From contig NC_026656.2 in the NCBI RefSeq assembly GCF_000004075.3, positions 20,346,607 to 20,410,606 on the forward strand: a DNA stretch of 64,000 nucleotides, given 5' to 3'. This document shows, piece by piece, positions 33,517 through 46,466 of this stretch; the stretch's first letter is position 1; the number at the start of each line of letters is the position of its first letter. Origin of the DNA: Cucumis sativus. Lineage: Eukaryota > Streptophyta > Magnoliopsida > Cucurbitales > Cucurbitaceae. A program made the position numbers and the translations under genes. The notes under the pieces are model-generated. The model did not search any database. It was not told where the DNA came from and worked only from the letters and a program-made list of their open reading frames with translations.

Positions 33517-35299
33517 AGTTTGTGGGTTATGAATTCAAGGACACCCTTTTCAATAGTTAAAATTGGATGATTTTTTATTTTAATTTTGCACTAAATTTTA
33601 TATTTTGATCTATTATGTGGAATGGCAGTCATAAGCATTTACAAGTTTATTCAAAATGATCACATTATTTTTGTATGAATAAAGAACGAATGGTTTTTAT
33701 CTTAAACTTGGAATGGTTTTTATCTTAAACTTGAAAGTTATATTTGTGATTGTTCCTAATTTTAATTTACTGATATAGCCCATGAATTTATGTTTCGTTC
33801 CATAATTATTTGATTTTTTTAAATTGAGTTTACTTTTCAAATTTTTATCATGATTTTTAACTTTCTCTAAATCTTAATCAAATTTAAAAAACAAAAGAAA
33901 TTATCATGTTGTTTAATTTTAAAAATATTACCATACCAATGCAAAAATAGTGTCCGAACAATCTCACACGACAACTCGCTTAACCTTATAATATTTTGGT
34001 CTCAAAGTAAATAGCTACAATGGATTGAATCCATGACATCTTTATTGAGACTCCTTTTTTTACCACTAGGCCAACCTATTAGGATTTAGAAAGAAAAAAA
34101 AAATAGTTATTTGAATGAGCTTTTGATCATCTATGATCTATTCGTATATTTTGTTAGAAAATATGTAAATGATAAAAAATTTAGAAATATTTATCCAACA
34201 TATAGCAAAATTTCAAACTCTATTAATAATAGAAACTCTATTTTGTAAATTATTATTATTACTATTATTATTATATTTAAAGATAGACATTTATCCTGTA
34301 GAGCATAATTTTGAATTTTAAAATTTGGCTCAATAGATTTTTTAGTGTTCAAATGACGAATTTTCTCAACAATAGATGTAAGTTAAAGTTTGAAGAATCT
34401 CTAAACTTTCAGAAAAAAGATAAACGACCAGTTATTTCTTACATAAATTGTATAAAGATTCAAAAAGAATGGTTGATCATAGCTAAACAAACATATTAAC
34501 GTCAATTATTTATGATTGAATGTATAATATACATGCAACCTAAAAAAGGGAAAAACTTGTAGACCATGGAGAGGCCTAGATCTTATTGCTATGCTATAGG
34601 CATGGCTAAATTGACAGAAATTGGCTTTTCATGTGTTCATCTTGAGGAGAAGAAAAAAAGAAAAAACAAGAAACTGTAAATTTTTCAAACATTCTTCATT
34701 ATAAATCAAGTCAGGGAGAGGCCTTGACATTCATCCAATACAAACTGAACCATTCAACAAAAACCAGCTTATTAGTAAATTGTTACGAGTTTGTTTGTCA
34801 AAATACTAGGACTTCAATACTGATAATTTAGCATAGTCTTTGCTTCCTTCAATTCTAACTTTTTGGTCACTCATATTCAGAGACCAAAAGGTTGGTGCAA
34901 GCCTTTCAAATGGCATTGTTCATGGCGCTATAAAGATCAGGAATACAACAACTTACAGCGTTACCTTTGGAATATGGATACTTCATATACATAGTACTGA
35001 GAATTTTAAGATCTGTACACCAACCTTTTCTTGCGCCAAGCATGACTTTTCGTATGCAGCTCTGATTCCATGTGATCCTTCAAAATATCGGATTAAGGAA
35101 ATCGACCTTGAGTGATGATTAAGGACTTTTCCTGAAAGAAATAAAAGAGTAAAATGCTTGAGGCCAAGGTATTTGCAACCACTGAAAAACTAAGAAACAA
35201 TGTAGTTTGAGAATAGTAAAAGGTTTGAAGTCAATACCAGAAAGGATTGCACAAGATTTATTTATGTTGATTTGTTCCATGTAGTTTGTTGGTATCATG
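33090..35299. other. Spacer between EMC1 start and EMF1 end
   Basis: Holds the EMC1 leader and promoter (33090 to about 33200, with a GA-rich stretch near 33121-33133), a poly-T run at about 33487-33515, a short direct repeat 'gaatggtttttatcttaaactt' at about 33687-33735, and the EMF1 3' UTR near 35299. The open frame at 34840-35115 has no recognised content. Confidence 0.6.
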
Positions 35300-38200
35300 C
35301 TAAACGAACGTCTGCTGTTTGTACCGATTGTTGAAACAGATAGAGCCAGATCTGTTCTTAGGAAGAAAAGTTCTTCCAAAATTGAAGTCTTCAGCTCCAA
35401 TCATGTATCTATTTCCTGCTTCAGGCAAGCTAAAATCAGCAGGATTTTTGTTGACACAACATATTTCAGTCTCAGAAGTGCTTTTCTCGTTTTGCAGAGT
35501 TCGAGTATGAGCTACCAATTTGCATTCCTCAGAGTTTCTTTTCATGTGATGCGCCAACACAAACACTTCGGAATTAGATGCATTTACCAGACCTTTCTCT
35601 ATGCCATTAACAGGAAATGTTCTATCATCACCACTTATGAAATGAGACTTCGATAGCTTTTGGTCTTTGCTCCAAGAAGATGAATCTGAGCATTTCATTT
35701 TTGCTCCATTTTGAGACCTAAAGACGGCCTGGCTGGAAAAATTGGTACCGCTTCCAAATCCTCTACTATGCTGGAAGGTACTAGTGGATGCATTGGTAGC
35801 AGAACTACAAACTTCGTCATGGAAAGCAGATGAAAATTGGCTCATGTCCTGGATGGTCTTATTGAAACAAATGTCGGTTGCAGAAAATTCTTCAGCTTTT
35901 TGAGTACGAGGAACAGGAGGTTTCTTAGATGGTCTATGCTTCTCACCTGCAGTCGTGGGTGCATTAGATTGCATTCTGGCATCCATGAGGCTAAGCAAGT
36001 GCATTGCCGATATAGCTTCGTTAGAGTACAACTCCAGTGAGCCAACTGGATTATGCTGAAGCTCAACCACATTAGGATGGCGACAAAATGAACTCTCTGC
36101 AAATCTCTGGCTGTATGCTTCAGTACTTTTTTGCCTGCCGTGCCTTTCTAGGTTGGTAGGGTGATGATTATGATGATTCTGGGCATTTGTGTTTCCCATC
36201 TGAAATGTTCTCGGACTTGAGATTTTTCTACTGTCGGTCGAATGAGCTGGAAAGTTCTGATATCCATTGGACATATGATCTGGCATCAAAGAAGAAGTAG
36301 ACCATAAGTACGCTGCTTCTATATTCTGTTCTGAAACGGGTAAATGATCTATGCATCCTTCAGAATATTGTACTTTGGAGTTGTAGGGACCTGATTCCAC
36401 TGTGGTTCCATTACATTTTCTAATCTCTGAACGAATTTTTCTTTTAGATCCAATGGAAGAATATTGCATACCATTTGATGGTTCTTCTAAAGAATGAATC
36501 GAATCATTACACCTGAGCATATGATTCTGCTGCAGATGGCTAATACCAAATTGAGATTCCCCAATATTTGAGAAATAATTTGCTGGTGTATGTGTCCTGG
36601 CTTCCACAACTTCTCTCGCACAAATCAAACCATTTCCTCCATTCCTTTCTTGAGCATTTTGTTTCAGATTTCCAGGCTTTTGTAATAATTCTCTCCCATT
36701 TCTATATACATAGTCATAATTATTTACTTGAACGGCCCTTGAGAATTTTCCTGTTTCTGAAACATGTTTATAATTATTCTCAGCATCAGGAAGACGTCTT
36801 TCATACTGATTCTTTGCCATTAGTTCGACGATTTCCATGGGGATATCATCGGAAGTCCCACGGTCAGATGGCTGGTCCGTTCTCTGGTTAATCTGTCTCT
36901 TCTTTAGAGCCAAAGGTTCCTGAGCTTCAATAGTTCTTTTACCATTGCCTCTTCTGAGTAAATCCTGTTCATAAATTTTATACGAGAAATGGAAGTCTGT
37001 GAAGACTACGGACATATACACAAAATGAAAAATAAAGGACAAAGTGGGGGAACGATTCATAATTTAGCATAATTAAGTAATCTGTGATAGCTCATTAAAT
37101 AGCCTACCCAACACAAATTCAATAAATATAATGAATGTAGATTCTTCTTTTGCAAGTTGGAAACACATCTTCGAATCCCTCTCTTCTTTTGCCCGGAGAA
37201 TAGATTTGTTTCTTTGCTTTATTGGTTTTGCTCAGCTTTTTTCACTTCTTGTTGACTCCAGAGAAAATATATTTTCACTTCCCTTTTCTTGGAGGTGGGG
37301 AAGAGCTAAGGAGGGAGTACTGGATTATCACTTCCTTAGAGGCATATATGTGCCGCTTTGCGGCTATGATTTTATGACAGTTAATTCAACAAGCATTTAT
37401 TTTACAAAATCAACAGGTATATGTATTTAATACAAACAGATACGAAATCCAGCTTCCAAAGATGGTCTACTTTGCATATAACATACTTGCTTTATAGACT
37501 TACAAATTTATAATATATGTTCAAATAGTTCAAATTATGCAAACATTTCCCAAATCAAAGAAGTCTCACAGGTTGACTTTCCCAATACCGATAATTTGCA
37601 ATTACCTCTAACATATTTACATTTGCATGAAAGTCATAATGCATGTTTATCATAATTTATGCGAAGTTTGTTTTTTTTTTTCTCTCTGGCAACAACTATA
37701 AAATGATTGAAGAGTATACCTTATTCTGCAGCTGCGACTGACTATTATCTGTTTGAGGGTCTCTTGGAAGAGACATTTTCAAGTTGGTCATTTTACTGTT
37801 CATTACAGTATCCACTCCGTGTCCACAAATAACATCTGAAGCTTGATGAGGGTAATTTGGATCTCTATGACTACCTGTTCTGTTACCATTCAATTGACTT
37901 ACCTTGGAAGTGTCGTCTTGCTCAGGCACAAAAGTAGACAACTCATTTTCCCCACGACAACGGATTCCTTTGTGGTCCTTTTGTAGACTGGAATAGTTAT
38001 TGAGAGAAGGATGCCATTCTCTTTCATTTTTTTTGAAATTTGGAAAAGGATTAGCTGCAGGATTACCATTCATGGTTTCCACATCCTTCTGAGTAACTGA
38101 ACCCCTCCAAAGGATTCTATTGTTCCATGGAACTACATTAGTGGGCCCTTCAAAAACCACAGGTTCCTTGCTTGAATTCGGGTTTCCAGATGTGCCGGGT

Positions 38201-40683
38201 TTAGATTCTATGACGTTCGATGATATTGAGTGTGGAATTCTGCAAGAAAATTCATTGTGATGTGCAAAGATAGCAACACTATCCACTGCAACTTCACTTC
38301 TATTTTCGTTTATCTCCCAAATTTCACATTGATCTTTAACTTCAGATGGCGTTAAGGACATAGAGTATGGGTCGACTACTGGAAACTTTTTACTTTTCTT
38401 CCTTCTTAAACTACTGTTTCCATCCATTTTGTAGCTGCACCATGGGCCCTTCATGGTACTTTTCATTCCTGAAGGAGCATTTTCAGTTCCTAAACAAGAA
38501 ACAGAGCTTTCTATCTCGCCCCTCCATGTTTGAATTTGCTTATCCACACTGGAAGAAGAAGGAATCTCTTGATGCCTACATTTTCCATTCCTAGCCAACC
38601 TTCTTTCTCTTTTATGATCAGGATGTGAAGCGTCTTCCTCTATAGTTACCTGACATTTGGAAGTAAACCTCACATCTGCCTGCTCAGATGCCTCAGGAGA
38701 CCCATCGGATGGAGAACTTTGATCAACATGTTTAACTACCATATTTCCATTGTCTCCTAACAAATCAGTCAATAGGCGAATCTTTGGAGTTCTTCGACGA
38801 TGTAATCTTCCTAGATGGCAATTATGAGGACTGTTTCCAACTGTCTCAGCACTTTCAGATGATGAAACCGTGCTTTCATTTGATTCCATAGAAGCATCGC
38901 CATTTCCTTGAACTTTAACAGTATGATGCCCATGGACTACGTCTACCATATCGTCCTTCTCTGATACCAACAAGGTTAACTGTCCATTTAGACAATCTGC
39001 AGGAGTTTGTTTTCCATCCTGAAGTGCTGCAAGGCTTTCCTCAGCTGCTTTGAGAGTGAGATTTCTACTAACAAGCTCAATCTCAGTAACTCCATGACTT
39101 GCACAACCTGGCTCACTTTGTGATATAAGAGCAACTGTTTCAGATACCAAAAATAATCTGATTATGGAAAAACACAAATGCCTGATTAGGAAAGAAGTAC
39201 TATTATTAGGTACAAATGTAAAATTGGAGAAATATTTTGCAGCATATATCGAGGAGCTATAGATTGTGATCAACTTCGTAAAGACGATACTGAGAGATAA
39301 CAGAAGCCTTGTCAAAGGGAAATTCAAGTAGCCACAATCTTACTAAAGTAGAATTATAAATGCACCGTGAATCCATATGAAACAATCATTAGCTAGTCTC
39401 AAACAGCAGAGCCATAAATCCTTAACATTGTGCAAATGAATATATAAGTCGCTATGAATCATCATAACAAGAGTATCCAAAAGTCAATTTATTGCTTTTG
39501 AGTCAGTCTCATGATGTGTATACACAACAAAGACATGCCAAAAAGAAAAATAGAAGGGGACAGAAAAGGAAAAAACCTACCAGTGCAGTTATCTGATCTA
39601 TCTGCAACATTAAGTTTCTTTTCCTTCTGATCATAATATGAATTAGAAACATTATCAGCCATTATTGTTCTTCCACTGATTACATCTTGTTTTGAAGCAT
39701 TTGGAGAAGAATTTGAAAATTTTCCAAGGTTATGATCAAATAGGAAACCTTGATCTGCATCTTTATCAGAAGTCTCTTGCCAATGAATCTTGCCTTGGTA
39801 CGCGTCGAAACTCGGATCTAATACAGATGGCACCGAGGCTATAGGCTCATTCAACTTATGGCCATTATCAATAATATCAGAAAATGGCGAACATATCTTC
39901 CAATCCTTTTTGTGCATATCAGACACATAACCACTGTTACAAGGATATCGAATCAATAAGGGTAACTAACGCTGTGTGTGTTTCCCTAAAAAGATACAGC
40001 TACAGTACCCATTAACTTGGATAATAAACCGTTTTGATCAAAAGGTCCTTATTATATAATTCATCGACACTTTGAAGTTCAAGCTACGTTGAGTAGTAAA
40101 AAGAGACTTAAGTGTCACCTAATAGTAATTTGCTTTCTTTTTTTTTTCTTTTTGCATTCAATGATATCTGGAAATTCGAACATTCAACTTCTCGGTATGA
40201 GTTTTAAATATTCCTTAACTAGTTAAGTTATACTTAAGAAAAATGCTCATAAATTTAAAGTGCCCTACTCCCCTCCCCCTTTCCTAATCTAGCTTCAATT
40301 TAGCTCGTGAAACAACTACAGACTAACGAGCCCCAAATGTAATTTGTTTCCCAATAATGATATGCCCTAAGAGATACGATGGATAGGCTAAAAATATGTG
40401 AACCTAGTTAAGATGTTTGAGTGCACTGTTGATCTCTTTTGTCAAATATTTTCAACTTGAACATGAACAACTTAGTAACTAAGCCATTTGAATCATCTCA
40501 AAATAAGTCTTAAAGACACGCTTACCGGATGGAGAAAAGTTCACATTTCTGGTCATCACATATATGATCGGAGCTAAATAGATCAATATATATAGAATCA
40601 ATCTGAACAAAATTTCTTGCAGGCCTGGAATCAGTCCCATCATGATGATTATTCTCTTCCATCACGTTAATTCTATGCATCAT
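35300..40683 (-). CDS. EMF1: EMBRYONIC FLOWER 1-like Polycomb-associated protein
   Basis: Plant-specific nuclear protein that works with PRC1/PRC2 to keep flowering and seed genes silent. Coding exons in gene order: 40683-40526, 39933-39581, 39134-37720, 36964-35300; they join to 1197 codons, 1196 aa. Conserved EMF1 blocks: FVQIDSIYIDL and FSIRGYVSDMHKKDWKIC near the N-terminus, RRTPKIRLLTDLLGD in the middle, DDIPMEIVELMAKNQYERRL (about residues 681-700), AISAMHLLSLMDARM, and VNKNPADFSLPEAGNRYMI near the C-terminus. Between them the protein is Ser- and Asn-rich with basic stretches, as is usual for this disordered family. The start is uncertain: ATGs in frame lie at 40683, 40680 and 40662, and relatives favour the last. 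A 5' UTR intron is likely (donor near 41262). One conserved Trp of the KDWK...WPF block is Ser here (CSPF). Confidence 0.95.
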
Positions 40684-41420
40684 TATATACAATTCCCCCT
40701 TCAAGAAATGTAAGACTACCTATATATATGTGTGTCCAATCATATTCATCAGTTAATTATTATGACAACGAAAAATATATAATGTAATTATATTTAAAAA
40801 AACAAAAAAACAAAACAAAAAGACCTAAATCTCAGATTTGGCACATAAAATAACAGTCTCCAAAACTGTTGCACGAAACAAAACCCTAATTTTAAAACAT
40901 TTGTATTAGGAATATATATACACACATATAAATTATTAATTTTTTTTGTTTAATGGAAACTAAATAATTCATATGCTAATTATAGAACTAGGGTTTTGCG
41001 ACATTACAAATTTAAGAACAATATTTAACAAATCAGCAGAAATTTCCAAGAGAAATATCCAAAACAATACATAAAATATCCCAATAATAAGTGAATTTAT
41101 ATATTTTTTTAAAAAAAAAAGCATAATAAAACACATGGACGGTGAAAACTGAGCTGAAGTTCCTAAATATCTAAGCTCAAAAAGAAGTTAAAACCATGAG
41201 AATAAAAATTGAAACAGATGAAAAACTAAAATTAAGAGAGATAAAAAAGGCGAAGATGTTACCGAAAGCTATCGGAAAACGGCGTCGTTCGGCGTTAAGT
41301 CGGAGCATCGTTGGAACTGTACGGGAATTAGACAGTCGCCGATGAAAGGAAAATCATGTTCGAAGCTCAATGAAAAATCATAGGGAGAAGGAGAGAGAAT
41401 GAAAAATAAAAATAAAAGAA
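40684..41420 (-). promoter_or_regulatory. EMF1 5' leader with probable UTR intron, and promoter
   Basis: On the minus strand a probable untranslated exon ends near 41263 (ccgatagctttcg|gtaacat). A 5' UTR intron would rejoin shortly before the first ATG. Open frames here code for nothing recognised. Confidence 0.45.
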
Positions 41421-41606
41421 TTTCTCTCTTTTTTCTTTTTCTTTTTTTTGGAATTTTAGAGAGAGAATGTTGGTGGGAGTTTTTATTTATTATTATTCTT
41501 TTTATTGTTGGAAGGAAGGTTTTTGCTGGAAGAAAAATGCCCATGCCGGTTGCCATGTCACTTACATGAGGGAGAGAAGAGAGGTGCATATCCAATAGGA
41601 ACTCGC

Positions 41607-41612
41607 CACGTG
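41607..41612. promoter_or_regulatory. G-box upstream of EMF1
   Basis: CACGTG within CGCCACGTG, about 340 bases upstream of the probable leader exon's end. The same nine bases occur upstream of the TOL gene (57862-57870). Binding is not shown. Confidence 0.45.
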
Positions 41613-41619
41613 ATGAACC

Positions 41620-44600
41620 GATGTGAAGTTGAAAAAGAAACCCTAAAAATTAAGAGTGTGTTAGTACACGCTCGCGGGTTGTTGAGCGTGGGGGTTCTTC
41701 CTTTTGAGATGTTCCGGTCTTATCAACTATAAAGAATGATGCCTTGGCACATAAGAGCAATTTAAATGGTTCGTGTTTAACACGCAATCTTCAGGCGAGT
41801 GCTTATGGAATTCCACTGCTGAAACCCTAATTTTTCTTTTTTCTTTTTCTTTTCCAATTCTTAGCCGAATAATCGGGTGGTAAAAGAAATACACAGCTTT
41901 TTTTAATATTAATTAGTTTATAATAATTAATAACAAGTCATTTTAAAAAATAATAAATATTTATAATTGATAACAAAAACTTTTAATTCTAAACATTAAC
42001 AAGTCTATCATTTTCTATTGTGGTGGATAGAATCTAAAATTATAAATTTTACTCTAATTTATTTTGTTATTTTTAAAATAACTTTAATATTACTATATCT
42101 TATTGTATTTGAAAAAAGTTGTTTCATAATTCAAACCAATTATATTTATTTTTTTGTTTCGCCCAGGTGGAATTTTCTTTAAATGTTGTGTAAAAAAAAG
42201 TTTGGAAATAAACAATGTATTAATTAGACATCATAAATTGATTTAATTAATTAGGACAAAATTATCTAAAAATTGATGCCTAGTCTATGAGGAGCCATGG
42301 GTTTTGTGAGTTAGGTAATTAGGTTGGGTTAAATCACTTCTTAGAATCAATCTATGGTTAAATTTTGTTATTTATTAAATAATCAACCAACAAATTATTA
42401 TGTTGGGTCACTTCGAATTACTATAATTGTTTATTTAATTAATCTTGTATATTGAATTAAGATTATAAGTAACTCAAATTCAATTAATAGAATGAAAACT
42501 TACTTTTCAAAGTAATTAAAAAGTTTAGCTTAAATTATCTAGAAAAATAAAGAGAGAACAGAATTAGTATAAATGTATGTAATATAAATAATGTATCATA
42601 AATAGAAAACTGTGTTTTTAGTAATTAATAATAAGTTAATATTGGATTTTGTTATTTCAAAGTGGTCGCATTTGATTATTTGAGCTCAACTTAACCTAGC
42701 TAAATGAATTGATAACCCAATTCAAATAATTCAAATTGGATTAGTCATTGTTCGACTATTTTGGTTGCTGAATTTTATTAACACCCTTGTCAAGTGGTAC
42801 GCTATAATTTATTACTTTATTAATTTCCACTCTATGTTATAAAATTATACTTTTAGTAATTTATACACTAAATATACAATCTAACCAGTTATTTTCAACG
42901 TGTATATACACATAGACAATCTAACACTCTTCCAAGAGTAGTAGAAATTCAAATTGTAAAAAATAGTAGAAATTCTTATTCAAAATATCGATAAAGGTTT
43001 ATAATGAACCAAAATTAGGACAGGAATGAAAAAATGGATTTGGCACAAGGTTAATTAACTAGTCAATCTCAAAACATATTATTAAAGGTAAACATATAAA
43101 TTAAAATGATGAGAAATGCCTTTTTTTTTTTTAATAATTACTGAATGGAGTTAATAGCCACTTTACATCATTAAAATTAACAGCTACATCGTTTTCAAAC
43201 CATAAATTTAATAATCATTTGCTTGATTTATAGTTTATAATACTTTTGGAATTTTCCCTTCAAAATAGTGGGATTTTCTTTAAATAAAAAAGATTGCCTC
43301 TCCCTAAATATTAGTCTAATTTTTCCATTTTAATTTTATAATCAATAAACATTAACTTTAGTCTTCCAAAACTGGTTATATAACTATAATACAAATTATT
43401 GTAAATATATGTCTTATATTATAGTAAATACTTTAAAAATTTTAAGTAAGGAGTTTTAAGGGAAAATCGTTCAGGAACCATAAACTTAAAAGTAAAATAT
43501 TAAAACAATTAAGTATCTTAAAGTTTAAAAAGAGTGGTAGATCTCTGTAGATAGGTAGTATTTAATTTGAATCAAACCCATATTAATTAGGTTATAAAGA
43601 TCATTTCGGTCGCACTCCAAAACTTATTTTATTTCAGCTTTCTATAGTTTTAACATGAATAAATTCAATATATATATGAATCACATACTTTTTTTTTATA
43701 TATACAAAATGTAACAAATAATGTAAATACGTGTCAGTAGTGGACGTAACTGTTTATATATAAATTAGTTTGGGGATTGTATTTACATGTCAATATTGTT
43801 TCATGGCTTCTTTAAATATATGTATATTATTTCATGACATGTAATGTAATATTCTCCTCTTCCAAAATTAGATTAACCAATTTTTCTTAAACGCTTGTCA
43901 TAGATACAGTAGAAGACAAAAAAGTACATAAAGAATTTTTCTTTAAAGAAAACAGTGATATTATACATACATGTTAATTAGATATAAACTTAAATAAAAT
44001 AGAATAACAATTAAAGTGAGTATAATTTACAATATTGTCAAAAGTTCAATAATAGTAGGAACTTTTATGTAGCATTTCTTAAATAAGTTATTATTTATTT
44101 ATAGTTATAGATGTATGTTCGAAGATTCAAACCCCTTTAATTTTATGTTCTTCATATAATATAATAGTTTTAAAGAAAATCAATATAATATAAAATAATT
44201 ACTCTTCATATAATATAATAGTTTTAAAGAAAATCAATATAATATAAAATAATTACTATAATTAACTCAATGGTTAAATGCATATTCTAAGATCTAATTC
44301 TATACTCTACTGTTTGAATCATTTAAGTTATTATATAAAGTATTTGACAACAAAATCTTTAGATAAAACACTTACCAATGATAACTTGTTTTAATAAAAG
44401 TGCACAAAGTAATTCTCAAATTTCGTGAAGTAGAATGATATTTTACATCTAAAAGATTGTAGAAAAAATAAAAGATTGTTTCAAATGATAAATATTTATA
44501 AATATAGCGAGTTATAAAAAATTATTTGTAACAAATACATGAACAGTTTGATATTTTGTAATTCATTATAAATAAAATATGATATTTTGCTACATTTAAA

Positions 44601-46466
44601 ATAGAAAGTTGGCGTTAAAAAATAATAAGTGGTTGATAATGTTGGCGTTAAATAATAACGAGTGGTTGATAATTATCGACACATGTGAAGCCCTAAAGTG
44701 ATTTGGTTAATTTTGTGGAAAAGTGTTTCATACATGGAAGCCACGATTTTCCCAAACCTCCGCGGATGATTATGTCTATAATTTTTATACATAAAAGTTA
44801 CTTTACAAATATATAACAAGTACAGTTTTTAGAAAACAACCAAATAAAAACATGAATTTTTGCAATATGTTTCATACACTTGAGAAAAAGAAAAGGACTC
44901 GGGAATTTTAATTAGGTTTATATCATTCAATTAAATTCATAAGTATGCTTTTGTTTTGATTTGATTACCATGGTTAATTTTATCGACATATTCATTACAA
45001 ATTCTATGGAAGGTGAATTATGCTCAGTTTCAGGTGAATGTTTTTTATTTTGAAGTATTTAACGTTTTACTGATGGTAATTTAAAATCTTTTATTGAAAT
45101 ATTAGAACTAATCTCATTTTAGTTTTTCCTTTTTCCAAATGTTAATTTAATCACTGACTCTCAAAACAAAATTCACTAAGAAGAAGGTAACCGTAGGCTA
45201 ATTTCAAGATTAAATAAGTTTACATTAATTATAATATCTGAGCGTATGTATATATATTAAGATAGGAAAAACTAAATAGATCAAAATAATAATAACATGA
45301 AACTGTTTGTATAAACTTTTAAAGTATATGTCGACTAAATGGATATATATAACCCTACATTTTAGAGATCTATTAAATTCTAAATACAAGAGCTAAATAA
45401 ATATGATTTAAAGAGTTCAAACGGAAGCATATAAATAAATATATCACTTAAATAAAACAAACTTGCACTCACCCATTTTCCTCGTTTTGTCTTCAGAAAT
45501 AGTTTCCTACTCTCAGCTTAAATGATTTGATGTTTTGGGTTCGTGTTTTTTCTTTTTTCTTTTTAATAAGAGAATATTTCTAGAGAAAATAGGAAGTATT
45601 AATAGGTGAAATAATGATAATCTTTTTATAAAATTGAACCCACTTTATAAATATTTAGTCTTTTATTAATGGATGCTATTACTATATTTATAAAATATTT
45701 AGAATAAGTATCGGTAATAGATCAATATTTACCTCAATATGGTGATTTCTATTATTGATAGAATTTGATAAATTTAACTATATTTATAAATCTTTTATTT
45801 AATTATTTTAAATTTAATTGATAAGTCTATAACTTGTAAAAATTAATTATAAAATAAGATTGTGTAAAACAAATAGCTTTAATAATTTTTTTTCTTTCTA
45901 AGTCACATAGGTTTTGCACACACCATGTGAAAATAATATAATATCCTAACAAGATAAAGGCAAATTTGCAATAATAGTAATCTTGCAAAAAAAAAATCTC
46001 ATTTAATTCAAAAAATAAGTCATTTTGAAACAAAAATATATTCAAAGTAATTATAGAAAACGAACTTTTTTTAAAAAATCAAACTTATTTTAAATAATTT
46101 TTTATCAAGCTAGTCACTTTTATTCTAAATTCAATTTGTTTCAATATTGCATAAAGACACCAAATTTTTATAAACGGACACCTTTTAGCAATACATTATT
46201 TTTTTAATAAAAAAAAAAAAAACAATCTTCATCAAAATCTAAGAAGAAATCTAAATAAGTATTGATTTCTTATATTGAAGACAGAACTATCAACACATAG
46301 AACATATTATGACCATCTAGTGAACAGAAAATAAAAGTGAACACACACAAGATGGAATGTGCTTTACTACTTTACATAAGATGTCTGGATTTTATCAAAT
46401 TTGTTGGTGTGACCAATAGCACTTTCTGCAATCTTCTTCTTGACAGCAGGAACGATAAATTCAACG
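41620..46466. other. Long AT-rich intergenic region
   Basis: About 4.8 kb without any recognisable gene on either strand. It contains an exact 54-bp tandem duplication at 44150-44257 and a GATAGA-type repeat at about 45690-45800. The PEX4 3' UTR lies at its right end. Confidence 0.65.
44150..44257. repeat. Exact 54-bp tandem duplication
   Basis: Unit 44150-44203 is repeated without a single difference at 44204-44257, in gene-free AT-rich DNA. The lack of divergence implies a recent event. Confidence 0.95.

Noticed and set aside
34840..35115. 91-aa open frame downstream of EMF1
   Set aside because: No recognised motif; probably antisense to the EMF1 3' UTR.
35297..35656. Plus-strand 119-aa open frame over the end of EMF1
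   Set aside because: Antisense shadow of a conserved EMF1 exon; no own homology.
40684..40704. Extended EMF1 start seven codons upstream of 40683
   Set aside because: The codon at 40704 is TTG; plant initiation there is implausible.
41505..41732. 75-aa open frame upstream of EMF1
   Set aside because: No recognised domain; lies in the EMF1 promoter region with GA/CT-rich composition.
44150..44257. CRISPR-like array
   Set aside because: Only two adjacent identical units without spacers, in a plant nuclear context.
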